The notes beneath the pieces were generated by a model. That model searched no databases. It was not told the origin of the DNA and worked only from the letters and a program-made list of their open reading frames with translations. Below are positions 1-6,727 of a DNA stretch of 9,735 nucleotides, piece after piece. Position numbers and translations under genes: made by a program. Source of the DNA: Niastella sp. (GTDB lineage: Bacteria > Bacteroidota > Bacteroidia > Chitinophagales > Chitinophagaceae); assembly GCA_021154515.1 (NCBI GenBank), contig JAJKIL010000213.1:1-9735 (forward strand), in the 5' to 3' direction. Positions within the stretch are counted from its first letter, which is position 1; the number at the start of each line of letters is the position of its first letter.

Positions 1-196
1 GTGAAAGGACTCGCGACAGGGAAATATTCCTCACTGTTTTCATCTCTCATTTGTTTCATCTTTTCCTCCTTTATCAACTGTATCAACCTTTTCAACCCTA
101 TCAACCCTCTACTTTATTTCCCTAAGCTTCTTCTTTCTTATTAACTTGTCAACTTGTTAACTTGTCAACTCGTCAACTGATCAACTGGTCAACCTG
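1..196 (+). repeat. Dispersed intergenic repeat, copy 1 (138 bp core plus 8-bp tandem array)
   Basis: Positions 1-138 form a pyrimidine-rich core with recurring TATCAAC/TTCAACC words and the block TTTATTTCCCTAAGCTTC. The core is followed at 141-196 by seven units of an 8 bp tandem repeat, consensus TYAACTNG. The core matches the reverse complement of 6728-6865 with 3 mismatches in 138 positions by my hand alignment. The second half is also related to 9634-9706. The left edge may lie outside the window. No convincing gene lies here: the reading frame at 162-401 runs through the array and the riboswitch. Together with the promoter and riboswitch this explains the first 421 bases. Confidence 0.9.
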
Positions 197-230
197 CTCC
201 CGGTTAAACTATAGCCTTTTTACAAAAAAA

Positions 231-259
231 TTGCAAATTCAAAAAAAACTCTACCTTTA
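231..259 (+). promoter_or_regulatory. Candidate Bacteroidetes-type promoter of the thiamine operon
   Basis: A TTG at 231-233 and TACCTTTA at 252-259 are separated by 18 nt. This is close to the Bacteroidetes vegetative promoter TTG-N19-TAnnTTTG, with one mismatch in the last base of the -7 box. Transcription would begin near 264-266, at or just inside the 5' strand of riboswitch helix P1. The tight fit suggests either the start is a few bases earlier or P1 forms at the very 5' end of the RNA. This is inferred from motif and position only. Confidence 0.5.
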
Positions 260-261
260 CC

Positions 262-343
262 CCACTTTAGGGGTGTCCATACATCGGACTGAGATAATAC
301 CCTTTGAACCTGATGCAGTTCGTACTGCCGAAGGGAAAAGTGA
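262..343 (+). promoter_or_regulatory. TPP riboswitch aptamer (thi box)
   Basis: The conserved thi-box words are present: CTGAGA at 289-294, ACCCTTTGAACCTGAT starting at 299, and the GAAGGGA block at 330-336. The helices can be traced: P1 CACTTT 263-268 with AAAGTG 337-342; P2 GGGT 271-274 with ACCC 299-302; P3 GTCC 275-278 with GGAC 286-289; P4 CCT 309-311 with AGG 332-334; P5 GCAGT 315-319 with ACTGC 324-328. It lies 79 nt upstream of thiS and should lower expression of the operon when thiamine pyrophosphate is abundant. The expression platform (344-421) is U-rich and has no clear terminator hairpin, so the mode of control is not evident. Confidence 0.95.
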
Positions 344-357
344 AAGTCTTCTTTTAT

Positions 358-375
358 TTTCATTTCTTTCATTTC
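358..375 (+). repeat. Perfect 9-bp tandem duplication in riboswitch leader
   Basis: TTTCATTTC occurs twice in direct succession at 358-366 and 367-375, within a polypyrimidine leader between the aptamer and thiS. The stretch 366-374 can pair with 338-346, which includes the 3' strand of P1, with one G-U pair. It is therefore a candidate switching strand of the expression platform. The pairing is visible in the sequence; its use is inferred. Confidence 0.5.
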
Positions 376-421
376 TCTTTTGCTGCATGTTCATTCCCTG
401 AAGTGATAAAAAAACGTAGGT

Positions 422-625
422 ATGAACATTCTTATCAATCAACAATCCAGGGATATTCCTGACCAATGTTCGTTGGAGCAATTACTCATCCAGGTATTAG
501 GCATACCGGTAGCCGGTTTGGCTGTAGCGGTTCATGAAACCGTTATTCCCAGCACCGATTGGCCGGCTTATATTTTACAGCCAGCTGATAAAGTCATGCT
601 GATCCGGGCTACACAGGGAGGGTAG
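422..625 (+). CDS. thiS: ThiS sulfur carrier protein
   Basis: This 67-residue protein is of normal ThiS length and ends in Gly-Gly (ATQGG). The C-terminal glycine is the one that is adenylated and then converted to a thiocarboxylate that donates sulfur to the thiazole. The fold is the ubiquitin-like beta-grasp type; VAVHETVIP near residues 35-43 and DKVMLIRATQGG at the end are typical. It is the first gene after the TPP riboswitch. The ATG at 422 follows an A-rich stretch, as is common in Bacteroidota, without a strong Shine-Dalgarno sequence. The stop codon at 623-625 is followed at once by a 7-bp tandem repeat. Charging ThiS needs a ThiF-type adenylyltransferase, which is not encoded in this window. 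Confidence 0.95.
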   Translation: MNILINQQSRDIPDQCSLEQLLIQVLGIPVAGLAVAVHETVIPSTDWPAYILQPADKVMLIRATQGG

Positions 626-756
626 CCGGTTACCAGTTACCGGTTACCCCTATCGCGGCAATTAGCGCGCACCAGTATTGCCGATTCATTCGCCAGCTGG
701 CTGACCGATTGCCGACTTTCGATTCACGAATTCACCATTCACCAAAAAATATTATA
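626..756 (+). repeat. Heptad tandem repeats filling the thiS-thiC spacer
   Basis: The spacer begins with three 7-bp units at 626-646 (CCGGTTA, CCAGTTA, CCGGTTA) directly after the thiS stop codon. It ends with a second run at 704-743: ACCGATT, GCCGACT, TTCGATT, then ATTCACG/ATTCACC words spaced 7-8 bp. Between them is a 10 bp palindrome, GCCAGCTGGC (692-701). No gene is seen here. The spacer interrupts an otherwise tightly packed operon, and its repeats account for the apparent N-terminal extension of thiC. Confidence 0.75.
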
Positions 757-2643
757 ATGAAGAAGGAAGCTATTCCAAGTCAACAAAAAATAACTACAGA
801 GCCTTTTCCGGGATCGAAAAAGATATATGTAAAAGGACAACTGCATAAAGATGTAGCGGTTGCCATGCGTGAGATCTCACTCACCGACACCCAACTTCAT
901 GGTAAAAAAGGCGCTACCGAAAAGAACGCTTCTGTTACTGTATATGATACCAGCGGGCCGTATACCGATCCAAATCTAATCATCGATGTAAAGAAGGGCT
1001 TGTCGCCCCTGCGTGAAAAATGGATCATCGATCGCCAGGATACCGAACAATTGCAACAGGTATCTTCTTCGTATGGTCTTGATCGATTGAATAATGAAAA
1101 GCTGGATGCCTTCCGCTTTGAACACCTGAGAAAACCGCGGCGCGCCAAAAGCGGCTATAACGTCAGCCAATTGCATTATGCCCGTAAAGGTATTATCACG
1201 CCGGAGATGGAATACATCGCCATTCGCGAGAACCAGCGGTTCGATCAGTTAAAAGAACAACTGAATGGCACCTATGCCATGCTGGCGCAGCAACATACGG
1301 GGCATAGCTTTGGCGCCAATACCCCAAAAAGTTATATCACCCCGGAATTTGTTCGGGATGAAATCGCAGCCGGTCGCGCCATTATTCCCAGCAATATCAA
1401 TCACCCTGAAAGTGAACCCATGATCATCGGGCGCAATTTCCTGGTGAAGATCAATGCCAATATCGGTAACTCGGCAGTAACCTCCAGCATTGAAGAAGAA
1501 GTGGAGAAAGCCGTATGGGCCTGTCGCTGGGGCGCCGATACCATCATGGACCTATCAACCGGTAAAAATATTCATGAAACGCGGGAGTGGATCATTCGTA
1601 ACTCACCCGTACCCATTGGTACCGTGCCTATTTACCAGGCTTTGGAAAAAGTAAATGGAAAAGCCGAAGAACTGACCTGGGAACTGTTTCGGGATACCCT
1701 GATAGAGCAGGCGGAGCAGGGCGTTGATTATTTCACCATACATGCAGGTGTGCTGTTGCGTTATATTCCATTAACCGCCAAACGCATTACGGGGATTGTA
1801 TCCCGCGGTGGCAGCATCATGGCCAAATGGTGTCTGGCGCATCACAAAGAAAGTTTTCTGTATACCCATTTTGAAGAGATCTGCGATATCATGAAAGCAT
1901 ATGATGTGGCATTCTCCCTGGGCGATGGATTGCGTCCCGGAAGTTTGGCCGATGCCAATGATGCTGCGCAATTTGCTGAGTTGGAAACATTGGGTGAGCT
2001 TACGGACATTGCCTGGAAGCATGATGTGCAAACCATGATCGAAGGACCGGGTCACGTGCCCATGCACATGATCAAGGAGAATATGGATAAACAACTGAAG
2101 CATTGTAAAGAAGCGCCTTTTTATACCCTCGGGCCGTTGACCACTGATATTGCGCCCGGCTACGATCATATCACTTCTGCCATTGGCGCAGCCATGATCG
2201 GTTGGTTTGGTACCGCCATGCTATGTTATGTAACGCCCAAAGAACACCTGGGTTTACCCAACAAAAAAGATGTAAAGGATGGCGTGATCACCTATAAGAT
2301 CGCAGCCCATGCAGCCGATCTGGCGAAGGGACATCCCGGCGCGCAATACCGCGATAATGCATTGAGCAAAGCGCGTTTTGAATTCCGTTGGGAAGATCAG
2401 TTCAACCTTTCTCTCGATCCTGATACGGCTCGCGAGTTTCATGATGAAACCCTGCCGGCCGATGGCGCTAAAGTGGCGCATTTCTGTTCCATGTGTGGAC
2501 CGAACTTCTGCTCCATGAAAATTACGCAGGATGTTCGCGAGTATGCAGCCGAAAATAATTTGCAGGATGGGGATGCCATACAGAAGGGGATGGAGGAGAA
2601 GTCGAAAGAATTTGCAGAGAAAGGAAGTCAATTGTACCTGTAA
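757..2643 (+). CDS. thiC: Phosphomethylpyrimidine synthase ThiC
   Basis: This non-canonical radical SAM enzyme converts 5-aminoimidazole ribotide to 4-amino-5-hydroxymethyl-2-methylpyrimidine phosphate, the pyrimidine half of thiamine. The 628-residue product is full length for the family. The C-terminal CSMCGPNFC motif (about residues 577-585, C-x2-C-x4-C) binds the [4Fe-4S] cluster. Other family signatures are FTIHAGVLLRYIPLT, IVSRGGS, SLGDGLRPGS, EGPGHVP and TTDIAPGYDH in the central catalytic domain. An N-terminal ThiC-associated domain precedes it. The frame is open back to an ATG at 709, but those 16 extra residues are encoded by degenerate tandem repeats, so the ATG at 757 (MKKEAIPS) is the better start. 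The stop overlaps the next start by one base. Confidence 0.97.
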   Translation: MKKEAIPSQQKITTEPFPGSKKIYVKGQLHKDVAVAMREISLTDTQLHGKKGATEKNASVTVYDTSGPYTDPNLIIDVKKGLSPLREKWIIDRQDTEQLQQVSSSYGLDRLNNEKLDAFRFEHLRKPRRAKSGYNVSQLHYARKGIITPEMEYIAIRENQRFDQLKEQLNGTYAMLAQQHTGHSFGANTPKSYITPEFVRDEIAAGRAIIPSNINHPESEPMIIGRNFLVKINANIGNSAVTSSIEEEVEKAVWACRWGADTIMDLSTGKNIHETREWIIRNSPVPIGTVPIYQALEKVNGKAEELTWELFRDTLIEQAEQGVDYFTIHAGVLLRYIPLTAKRITGIVSRGGSIMAKWCLAHHKESFLYTHFEEICDIMKAYDVAFSLGDGLRPGSLADANDAAQFAELETLGELTDIAWKHDVQTMIEGPGHVPMHMIKENMDKQLKHCKEAPFYTLGPLTTDIAPGYDHITSAIGAAMIGWFGTAMLCYVTPKEHLGLPNKKDVKDGVITYKIAAHAADLAKGHPGAQYRDNALSKARFEFRWEDQFNLSLDPDTAREFHDETLPADGAKVAHFCSMCGPNFCSMKITQDVREYAAENNLQDGDAIQKGMEEKSKEFAEKGSQLYL

Positions 2644-3251
2644 TGTTTAAGCTGGTTGTTATATCAAGTGCTACTGCAGTGCCAGACGAAGCGGCCATCA
2701 TTCAGCAATTATTTGCCGAAGGGTTGGACGTGTTTCATTTGCGCAAGCCGGAAGCTGATGAACAAGCGGTGCGGCAATTGATAGAAGCCATTCCGGCTGA
2801 ATATCATAACCGGATTGCCTTACACGGCTTCTTTCATTTGATGTCGGCATATAACATCCATCGCTGGCATTACAGGGAAGAAAACAGGCAGTCAACATCT
2901 AAAGAAGAGATGACGCAATTGAAAAACAAAGGCTACACGTTAAGCACTTCGGTGCATGACCTGCCAACATTACAAAGGTTGACATCGCTTTTTTCCTATG
3001 CCTTTTTTTCGCCGGTATTCGACAGTATTTCCAAACAGCAATACAAGGGTGTAGCCGATGTTGATTTTTATTTGAAGGATGAACAGAAGCCCATATCAGT
3101 AATAGCGCTGGGTGGCGTGGATGCCGGGAATATCCGATCAGCCATGTCTATGAATTTTGATGGAGCGGCATTGTTGGGCGCCATCTGGAAAGAACCGGCA
3201 AACGCCGTTGAAAATTATAAACTATGCAAACACCACGTCCTAACGTTTTGA
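2643..3251 (+). CDS. Divergent ThiE/TenI-family protein
   Basis: This 202-residue protein has the TIM-barrel pattern of thiamine phosphate synthase or thiazole tautomerase (TenI). Visible motifs are FHLRKP (31-36, compare QLRxK of ThiE), STSVHDL (101-107), FFSPVFDSISK (121-131, compare GPxFPTxTK) and VIALGGVD (153-160). The IND segment used by ThiE around the Mg/pyrophosphate site is replaced by IALHG (58-62). The histidine that B. subtilis TenI uses in GHVFET appears to be serine here. It is therefore a weaker fit to both canonical activities than the second paralogue at 3973. Its ATG overlaps the thiC stop (TAATG), implying translational coupling, and its 3' end overlaps thiD by 28 nt. Proteins of this kind recur beside thiE in Bacteroidota thiamine operons. 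The exact role is unknown to me; tautomerase or regulatory paralogue are possibilities. Confidence 0.8.
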   Translation: MFKLVVISSATAVPDEAAIIQQLFAEGLDVFHLRKPEADEQAVRQLIEAIPAEYHNRIALHGFFHLMSAYNIHRWHYREENRQSTSKEEMTQLKNKGYTLSTSVHDLPTLQRLTSLFSYAFFSPVFDSISKQQYKGVADVDFYLKDEQKPISVIALGGVDAGNIRSAMSMNFDGAALLGAIWKEPANAVENYKLCKHHVLTF

Positions 3252-3979
3252 CCATAGCGGGTTTCGACCCCAGCGGCGGCGCAGGGGTGCTGGCCGATTG
3301 CAAAACTTTTGAACAACACGCGGTTTATGGCTTTGGGGTTTGTTCCGCCTTAACGGTTCAAACCGATGACAGCTTTTTAAATATTCACTGGCTATCAGCA
3401 GAGCGGATCATTGAGCAATTGCAACCGCTGATGAACAAATTTGTAATATCAGCCTGTAAGATCGGGATCATCGATTCGCTGGAAACCCTGCTGGAGGTGC
3501 TCGTGTTCTTAAAAGAAAGCAATCCAGCCATACAAATTGTATGGGACCCGGTTTTAAAAGCCAGCGCCGGGTACGATTTTCATGCAGTGGATACCTTTCA
3601 CAGCCTGGATGCGGTATTAGCCGGGGTAACCCTTGTTACGCCCAACTACAGTGAACTGCAACAACTGCAGTCCATTACCGGTGAAGCGTTGATAAAAAAT
3701 GACCGGGCTGTGTTTTGTTCTGTACTCTTAAAAGGCGGGCACAGGCCGGATGCATTGGGTGTTGATACTTTGTATGAAGCCGCCGGATATACAACAATAG
3801 AGGCAGGTGTTTCAACCGTATTTCCCAAACACGGATCGGGTTGTGTACTGTCGGCCGCCATTACCGCCCGGCTGGCGCAAGGCGCAACGCTGCCCGAGGC
3901 ATGCCGCGGTGCGAAACAGTATATAGAATCATTTTTAAACAGTAACCAGTCATTACTGGGATATCATACAACATGTTAG
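3224..3979 (+). CDS. thiD: Hydroxymethylpyrimidine / phosphomethylpyrimidine kinase ThiD
   Basis: This ribokinase-fold kinase phosphorylates HMP-P to HMP-PP for coupling by ThiE. The 251 residues are slightly short of the usual 260-270. Motifs in order are IAGFDPSGGAG (11-21, substrate binding), VWDPV (107-111), TPNYSE (139-144), LLKGGH (168-173) and KHGSGCVLSAA (202-212). The last is the anion-hole and catalytic segment, with GSGC in place of the more common GTGC. The segment after WDPV reads LKASAG rather than the usual MVAKSG-like form, a modest divergence. The ATG at 3224 lies inside the preceding gene (28 nt overlap) and the stop overlaps thiE by 7 nt (ATGTTAG). It is a separate gene and is not fused to thiE. 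Confidence 0.93.
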   Translation: MQTPRPNVLTIAGFDPSGGAGVLADCKTFEQHAVYGFGVCSALTVQTDDSFLNIHWLSAERIIEQLQPLMNKFVISACKIGIIDSLETLLEVLVFLKESNPAIQIVWDPVLKASAGYDFHAVDTFHSLDAVLAGVTLVTPNYSELQQLQSITGEALIKNDRAVFCSVLLKGGHRPDALGVDTLYEAAGYTTIEAGVSTVFPKHGSGCVLSAAITARLAQGATLPEACRGAKQYIESFLNSNQSLLGYHTTC

Positions 3980-4599
3980 AACGGGTATATTTTATTTCAC
4001 AGCAAACTGCGACAAAAACGCATGTAACGGCCATCGAAGAAGCGCTGGACGCCGGTTGTAAACTGGTACAATTGCGTGTAAAGAACCAACCTGAAACGGT
4101 AGTGCTGGAACTGGCAAAGGCCGTAAAAACCTTGTGCGACCGGCACAACGCCAAACTGATCATTAATGATTTTCCGCAGGTGGCCAGGTCGGTAAATGCC
4201 TGCGGCGTACATGTAGGTTTGCAGGATATGGCTGTACGGGATGTTCGGGCCATTGTAGGCAAAGACATGATCGTTGGCGGCACTGCCAATACCTTTGAAC
4301 ATATTCAACAGCGGATACTGGAAGGCGTTGATTATGTGGGGTTAGGGCCTTTCCGTTTTACGACCACCAAAGAAAAATTAAGCCCGGTGCTGGGCCTCGA
4401 AGGCTATCAACGCATTATGGATCAAATGCGCGCAGCAGCGTTCTATACACCTATTGTGGCTATTGGTGGCATTCTGCCTGATGATGTGCCTGGGTTAAGA
4501 GATGCCGGAGTATATGGTGTTGCTGTTTCGGGTGCCATTTCCAATACTGTTGATAGAGAAGCAGCCGTGAAAAAGATTAATGGTTTGTATAGTTTTTAA
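3973..4599 (+). CDS. thiE: Thiamine phosphate synthase ThiE
   Basis: The enzyme joins HMP-PP and the thiazole phosphate to give thiamine phosphate with release of pyrophosphate. The 208-residue TIM barrel has all expected motifs: QLRVK (33-37), IND (64-66), GVHVGLQD (78-85), GGTANT (102-107), GLGPFRFTTTK (123-133), VAIGGI (162-167) and VSGAI (185-189). These include the acidic residues expected at the Mg site, which sets it apart from the divergent paralogue two genes upstream. This copy is most likely the working coupling enzyme. It overlaps the thiD stop by 7 nt and is followed 21 nt later by thiG. Confidence 0.95.
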   Translation: MLERVYFISQQTATKTHVTAIEEALDAGCKLVQLRVKNQPETVVLELAKAVKTLCDRHNAKLIINDFPQVARSVNACGVHVGLQDMAVRDVRAIVGKDMIVGGTANTFEHIQQRILEGVDYVGLGPFRFTTTKEKLSPVLGLEGYQRIMDQMRAAAFYTPIVAIGGILPDDVPGLRDAGVYGVAVSGAISNTVDREAAVKKINGLYSF

Positions 4600-4620
4600 G
4601 ATTATCAAAAACGAAACACT

Positions 4621-5409
4621 ATGTTAACGATAGCGAATAAAACATTCAAGTCCCGTCTTTTTACCGGAACGGGAAAATTCAGTTCAACCGAAGCAATGGA
4701 AGATGCGTTGCTGGCATCCGGTTCAGAACTGGTAACGGTAGCGTTGAAACGGGTTGATATGAACAATCCGCAGGATGATATTTTACGTCACCTGCAACAT
4801 GAACACATCAACCTGCTGCCCAATACCTCGGGCGTGCGTACAGCCAAAGAAGCCATCTTTGCCGCGCAACTGGCGCGCGAGGCGTTGCAAACCAACTGGC
4901 TGAAGCTGGAAATACATCCCGATCCCAAATACCTGATGCCCGACCCGGTTGAAACCTTACGGGCAACCGAAGAACTGGTAAAAATGGGTTTTGTGGTGTT
5001 GCCATATATTCATGCCGATCCGGTTTTATGTAAACGTCTGGAAGAAGCCGGGGCTGCCGCCGTAATGCCGCTTGGTTCACCCATTGGCAGCAACAAAGGC
5101 TTAAAAACAATTGATTTTTTAGAGATCATTATAGAACAAAGCAAGGTGCCGGTAGTGGTAGATGCGGGTATCGGTTCACCCTCAGATGCAGCCAAAGCAT
5201 TGGAGATTGGCGCCGATGCAGTATTAGTAAACACGGCTATTGCAGTGGCCGGTCAACCGGTGCAAATGGCCGCCGCTTTTAAAATGGCAGTAGAAGCAGG
5301 CAGAATAGCCTACGAAGCACGACTGGCCAAACCATTGAACACCGCAATTGCAAGTAGTCCATTAACGGCTTTTTTAGATGAAACATCTATGGCAAAATTT
5401 TCATTATGA
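4621..5409 (+). CDS. thiG: Thiazole synthase ThiG
   Basis: ThiG builds the thiazole ring from 1-deoxy-D-xylulose 5-phosphate, dehydroglycine (from ThiH) and sulfur from ThiS thiocarboxylate. The 262 residues match the family length. Visible signatures are FTGTGKF (14-20), TVALKRVD, NTSGVRTAKEA, NWLKLEIHPDP with the probable Schiff-base lysine at about residue 95, LPYIHADPVLCKRLEEAG, AAVMPLGSPIGSNKG, VVVDAGIG and GADAVLVNTAIA. The start at 4621 is the only sensible one, giving MLTIANKTFKSRLFTGTG. Its last codons form one arm of a long stem-loop whose loop contains the stop codon. Confidence 0.97.
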   Translation: MLTIANKTFKSRLFTGTGKFSSTEAMEDALLASGSELVTVALKRVDMNNPQDDILRHLQHEHINLLPNTSGVRTAKEAIFAAQLAREALQTNWLKLEIHPDPKYLMPDPVETLRATEELVKMGFVVLPYIHADPVLCKRLEEAGAAAVMPLGSPIGSNKGLKTIDFLEIIIEQSKVPVVVDAGIGSPSDAAKALEIGADAVLVNTAIAVAGQPVQMAAAFKMAVEAGRIAYEARLAKPLNTAIASSPLTAFLDETSMAKFSL

Positions 5410-5437
5410 CATACAAGGCATTGAAAATTTGCCATAG
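5387..5437 (+). other. Stem-loop spanning the thiG stop codon
   Basis: The 17-mer CTATGGCAAAATTTTCA at 5387-5403 is the inverse complement of the 16-mer TGAAAATTTGCCATAG at 5422-5437 apart from one missing base. This gives a stem of about 16 bp with an 18 nt loop that carries the thiG stop codon (5407-5409). No T-tract follows, so it does not look like a simple intrinsic terminator. It could shape mRNA stability or the thiG:thiH ratio. The structure is seen; the function is inferred. Confidence 0.75.
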
Positions 5438-5441
5438 CCTG

Positions 5442-5457
5442 TCCCGACTTGTCGGGA
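5442..5457 (+). repeat. Perfect palindromic hairpin TCCCGAC-TT-GTCGGGA
   Basis: Two 7 bp arms are separated by TT, so the RNA would form a 6 bp stem with a CTTG loop. It sits 4 nt after the thiG stem-loop and 48 nt before thiH. Short palindromes of this form are common intergenic words in Bacteroidota genomes, so it may be a dispersed element that landed between thiG and thiH. Confidence 0.65.
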
Positions 5458-5505
5458 GTAAGTTCCATCTGGCCAAAACACAATTGATATTTACAGATAA
5501 ATACC

Positions 5506-6621
5506 ATGGATAGTTTTATCGACATCTTCAATCAATACAACTGGGACGAGGTGAAGCAGCGTATTTACAGCAAAACAACTGCTGATGTGGAGGCTGCCCT
5601 GGGCAGACAAAGCAGAACGCTGGATGATTTTATGGCCCTGATCTCGCCCGCAGCCACCGCTTACCTGGAGCCCATGGCGCGGTTGAGCCAACAACTCACC
5701 CAGCAACGTTTTGGGAAAACCATCCAGCTATATGTGCCCATGTATTTGAGCAACGAATGCAATAACATTTGTACTTATTGCGGGTTCAGTCTCGATAACA
5801 AGGTACGCCGCAGAACATTGACGGCTACTGAGATCCTGCAGGAAGCAACGGCCATCAAGTCGATGGGGTATGAACACGTGCTGCTGGTAACCGGTGAAGC
5901 CAATCAAACGGTGCATGTGCCGTATTTTAAAAATGCGATCAACCTGTTGAAGAAACAGTTTGCGCATATCTCTATGGAAGTGCAGCCGCTGGAGGAAGCT
6001 GATTATAGTGAGCTGATCGCAGAAGGCTTGCACACGGTGCTGGTGTACCAGGAAACCTATCATCGCGAAGATTATAAAAAACACCACCCCAAAGGAAAGA
6101 AATCGAACTTTCAATACCGCATTGAAACGCCTGATCGTTTGGGCAGGGCAGGGGTGCATAAGATCGGTTTGGGGATACTGATAGGTTTGGAAGACTGGCG
6201 CACCGATTCTTTCTTCACTGCCTTGCATTTGCAATACCTTGAACGTACCTACTGGCAAACAAAATACAGCATTTCTTTCCCCCGTTTGCGGCCTTTCTCC
6301 GGCGGACTGGAACCAAAGGTAGAAATGGTTGATCGTGAGCTGGTGCAATTGATCTGCGCCTGGCGCATCTTTAACCAGGAAGTGGAGCTGTCATTATCAA
6401 CGCGCGAATTACCCAGGTTCAGGGACCATGTAATGCAATTAGGCATTACTTCCATCAGTGCGGGCTCAAAAACCAATCCGGGCGGTTATGCGGTGGAACC
6501 GGAATCGCTCGAACAATTTGAAATAGCCGATGAACGCAGTCCGGCCGAAATGGCCCGCGTTATCTCCTCCGTAGGCTATGAGCCGGTTTGGAAGGATTGG
6601 GATGTGGTTTTGGGTAGTTGA
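5506..6621 (+). CDS. thiH: 2-iminoacetate (dehydroglycine) synthase ThiH
   Basis: This radical SAM enzyme cleaves tyrosine to dehydroglycine and p-cresol, supplying ThiG. The 371 residues match the family. The radical SAM cysteines are C85, C89 and C92 in CNNICTYCGF (C-x3-C-x2-C). Further family features are LLVTGEAN, VQPLEEADY, YQETYHREDYKKHHPKGKK, RLGRAGVHKIGLGILIGLEDWR, PFSGGLEP, LSTRE and SAGSKTNPGGY. Its presence means the pathway uses the tyrosine route rather than glycine oxidase (ThiO). It is 96 nt downstream of thiG with two hairpins in the gap. The last sense codon and the stop lie inside the first unit of the 8-bp tandem array at 6616. No thiF follows, unlike many related operons. 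Confidence 0.97.
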   Translation: MDSFIDIFNQYNWDEVKQRIYSKTTADVEAALGRQSRTLDDFMALISPAATAYLEPMARLSQQLTQQRFGKTIQLYVPMYLSNECNNICTYCGFSLDNKVRRRTLTATEILQEATAIKSMGYEHVLLVTGEANQTVHVPYFKNAINLLKKQFAHISMEVQPLEEADYSELIAEGLHTVLVYQETYHREDYKKHHPKGKKSNFQYRIETPDRLGRAGVHKIGLGILIGLEDWRTDSFFTALHLQYLERTYWQTKYSISFPRLRPFSGGLEPKVEMVDRELVQLICAWRIFNQEVELSLSTRELPRFRDHVMQLGITSISAGSKTNPGGYAVEPESLEQFEIADERSPAEMARVISSVGYEPVWKDWDVVLGS

Positions 6622-6727
6622 TCAGTTGACGAGTTGACCAGTTGACGAGTTAACAAGTTGATGAGTTGACAAGTTAACAAGTTGATGAGTTGACAAGTTA
6701 ACAAGTTGACAAGTTAACAAGGTGACG
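6616..6727 (+). repeat. 8-bp tandem array, 14 in-phase units
   Basis: Fourteen units of 8 bp run without a phase break, consensus AGTTRAYN on this strand. The third-order pattern AGTTGATG-AGTTGACA-AGTTAACA occurs twice exactly (6656-6679 and 6680-6703), evidence of duplication in 24 bp blocks. The first unit contains the thiH stop codon. Because the period is not a multiple of 3 and each unit carries TGA or TAA, any three units stop translation in all three forward frames. Related arrays lie at 141-196 and 9707-9735 in the opposite orientation. Confidence 0.95.

Noticed and set aside
162..401. 79-residue open frame over the 8-bp array and TPP riboswitch
   Set aside because: It runs through the repeat array, promoter and conserved aptamer, has no recognisable protein features, and stops before thiS.
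709..756. N-terminal extension of thiC
   Set aside because: The extra 16 codons are made of ATTCACC-type repeats; the start at 757 gives a normal ThiC length.
5728..6348. 206-residue open frame on the - strand within thiH
   Set aside because: thiH in the + frame has the full radical SAM motif and family features; the other frame has none.
6616..6727. CRISPR array
   Set aside because: Units are contiguous 8-mers without spacers of 25-40 bp, and no cas gene is present.
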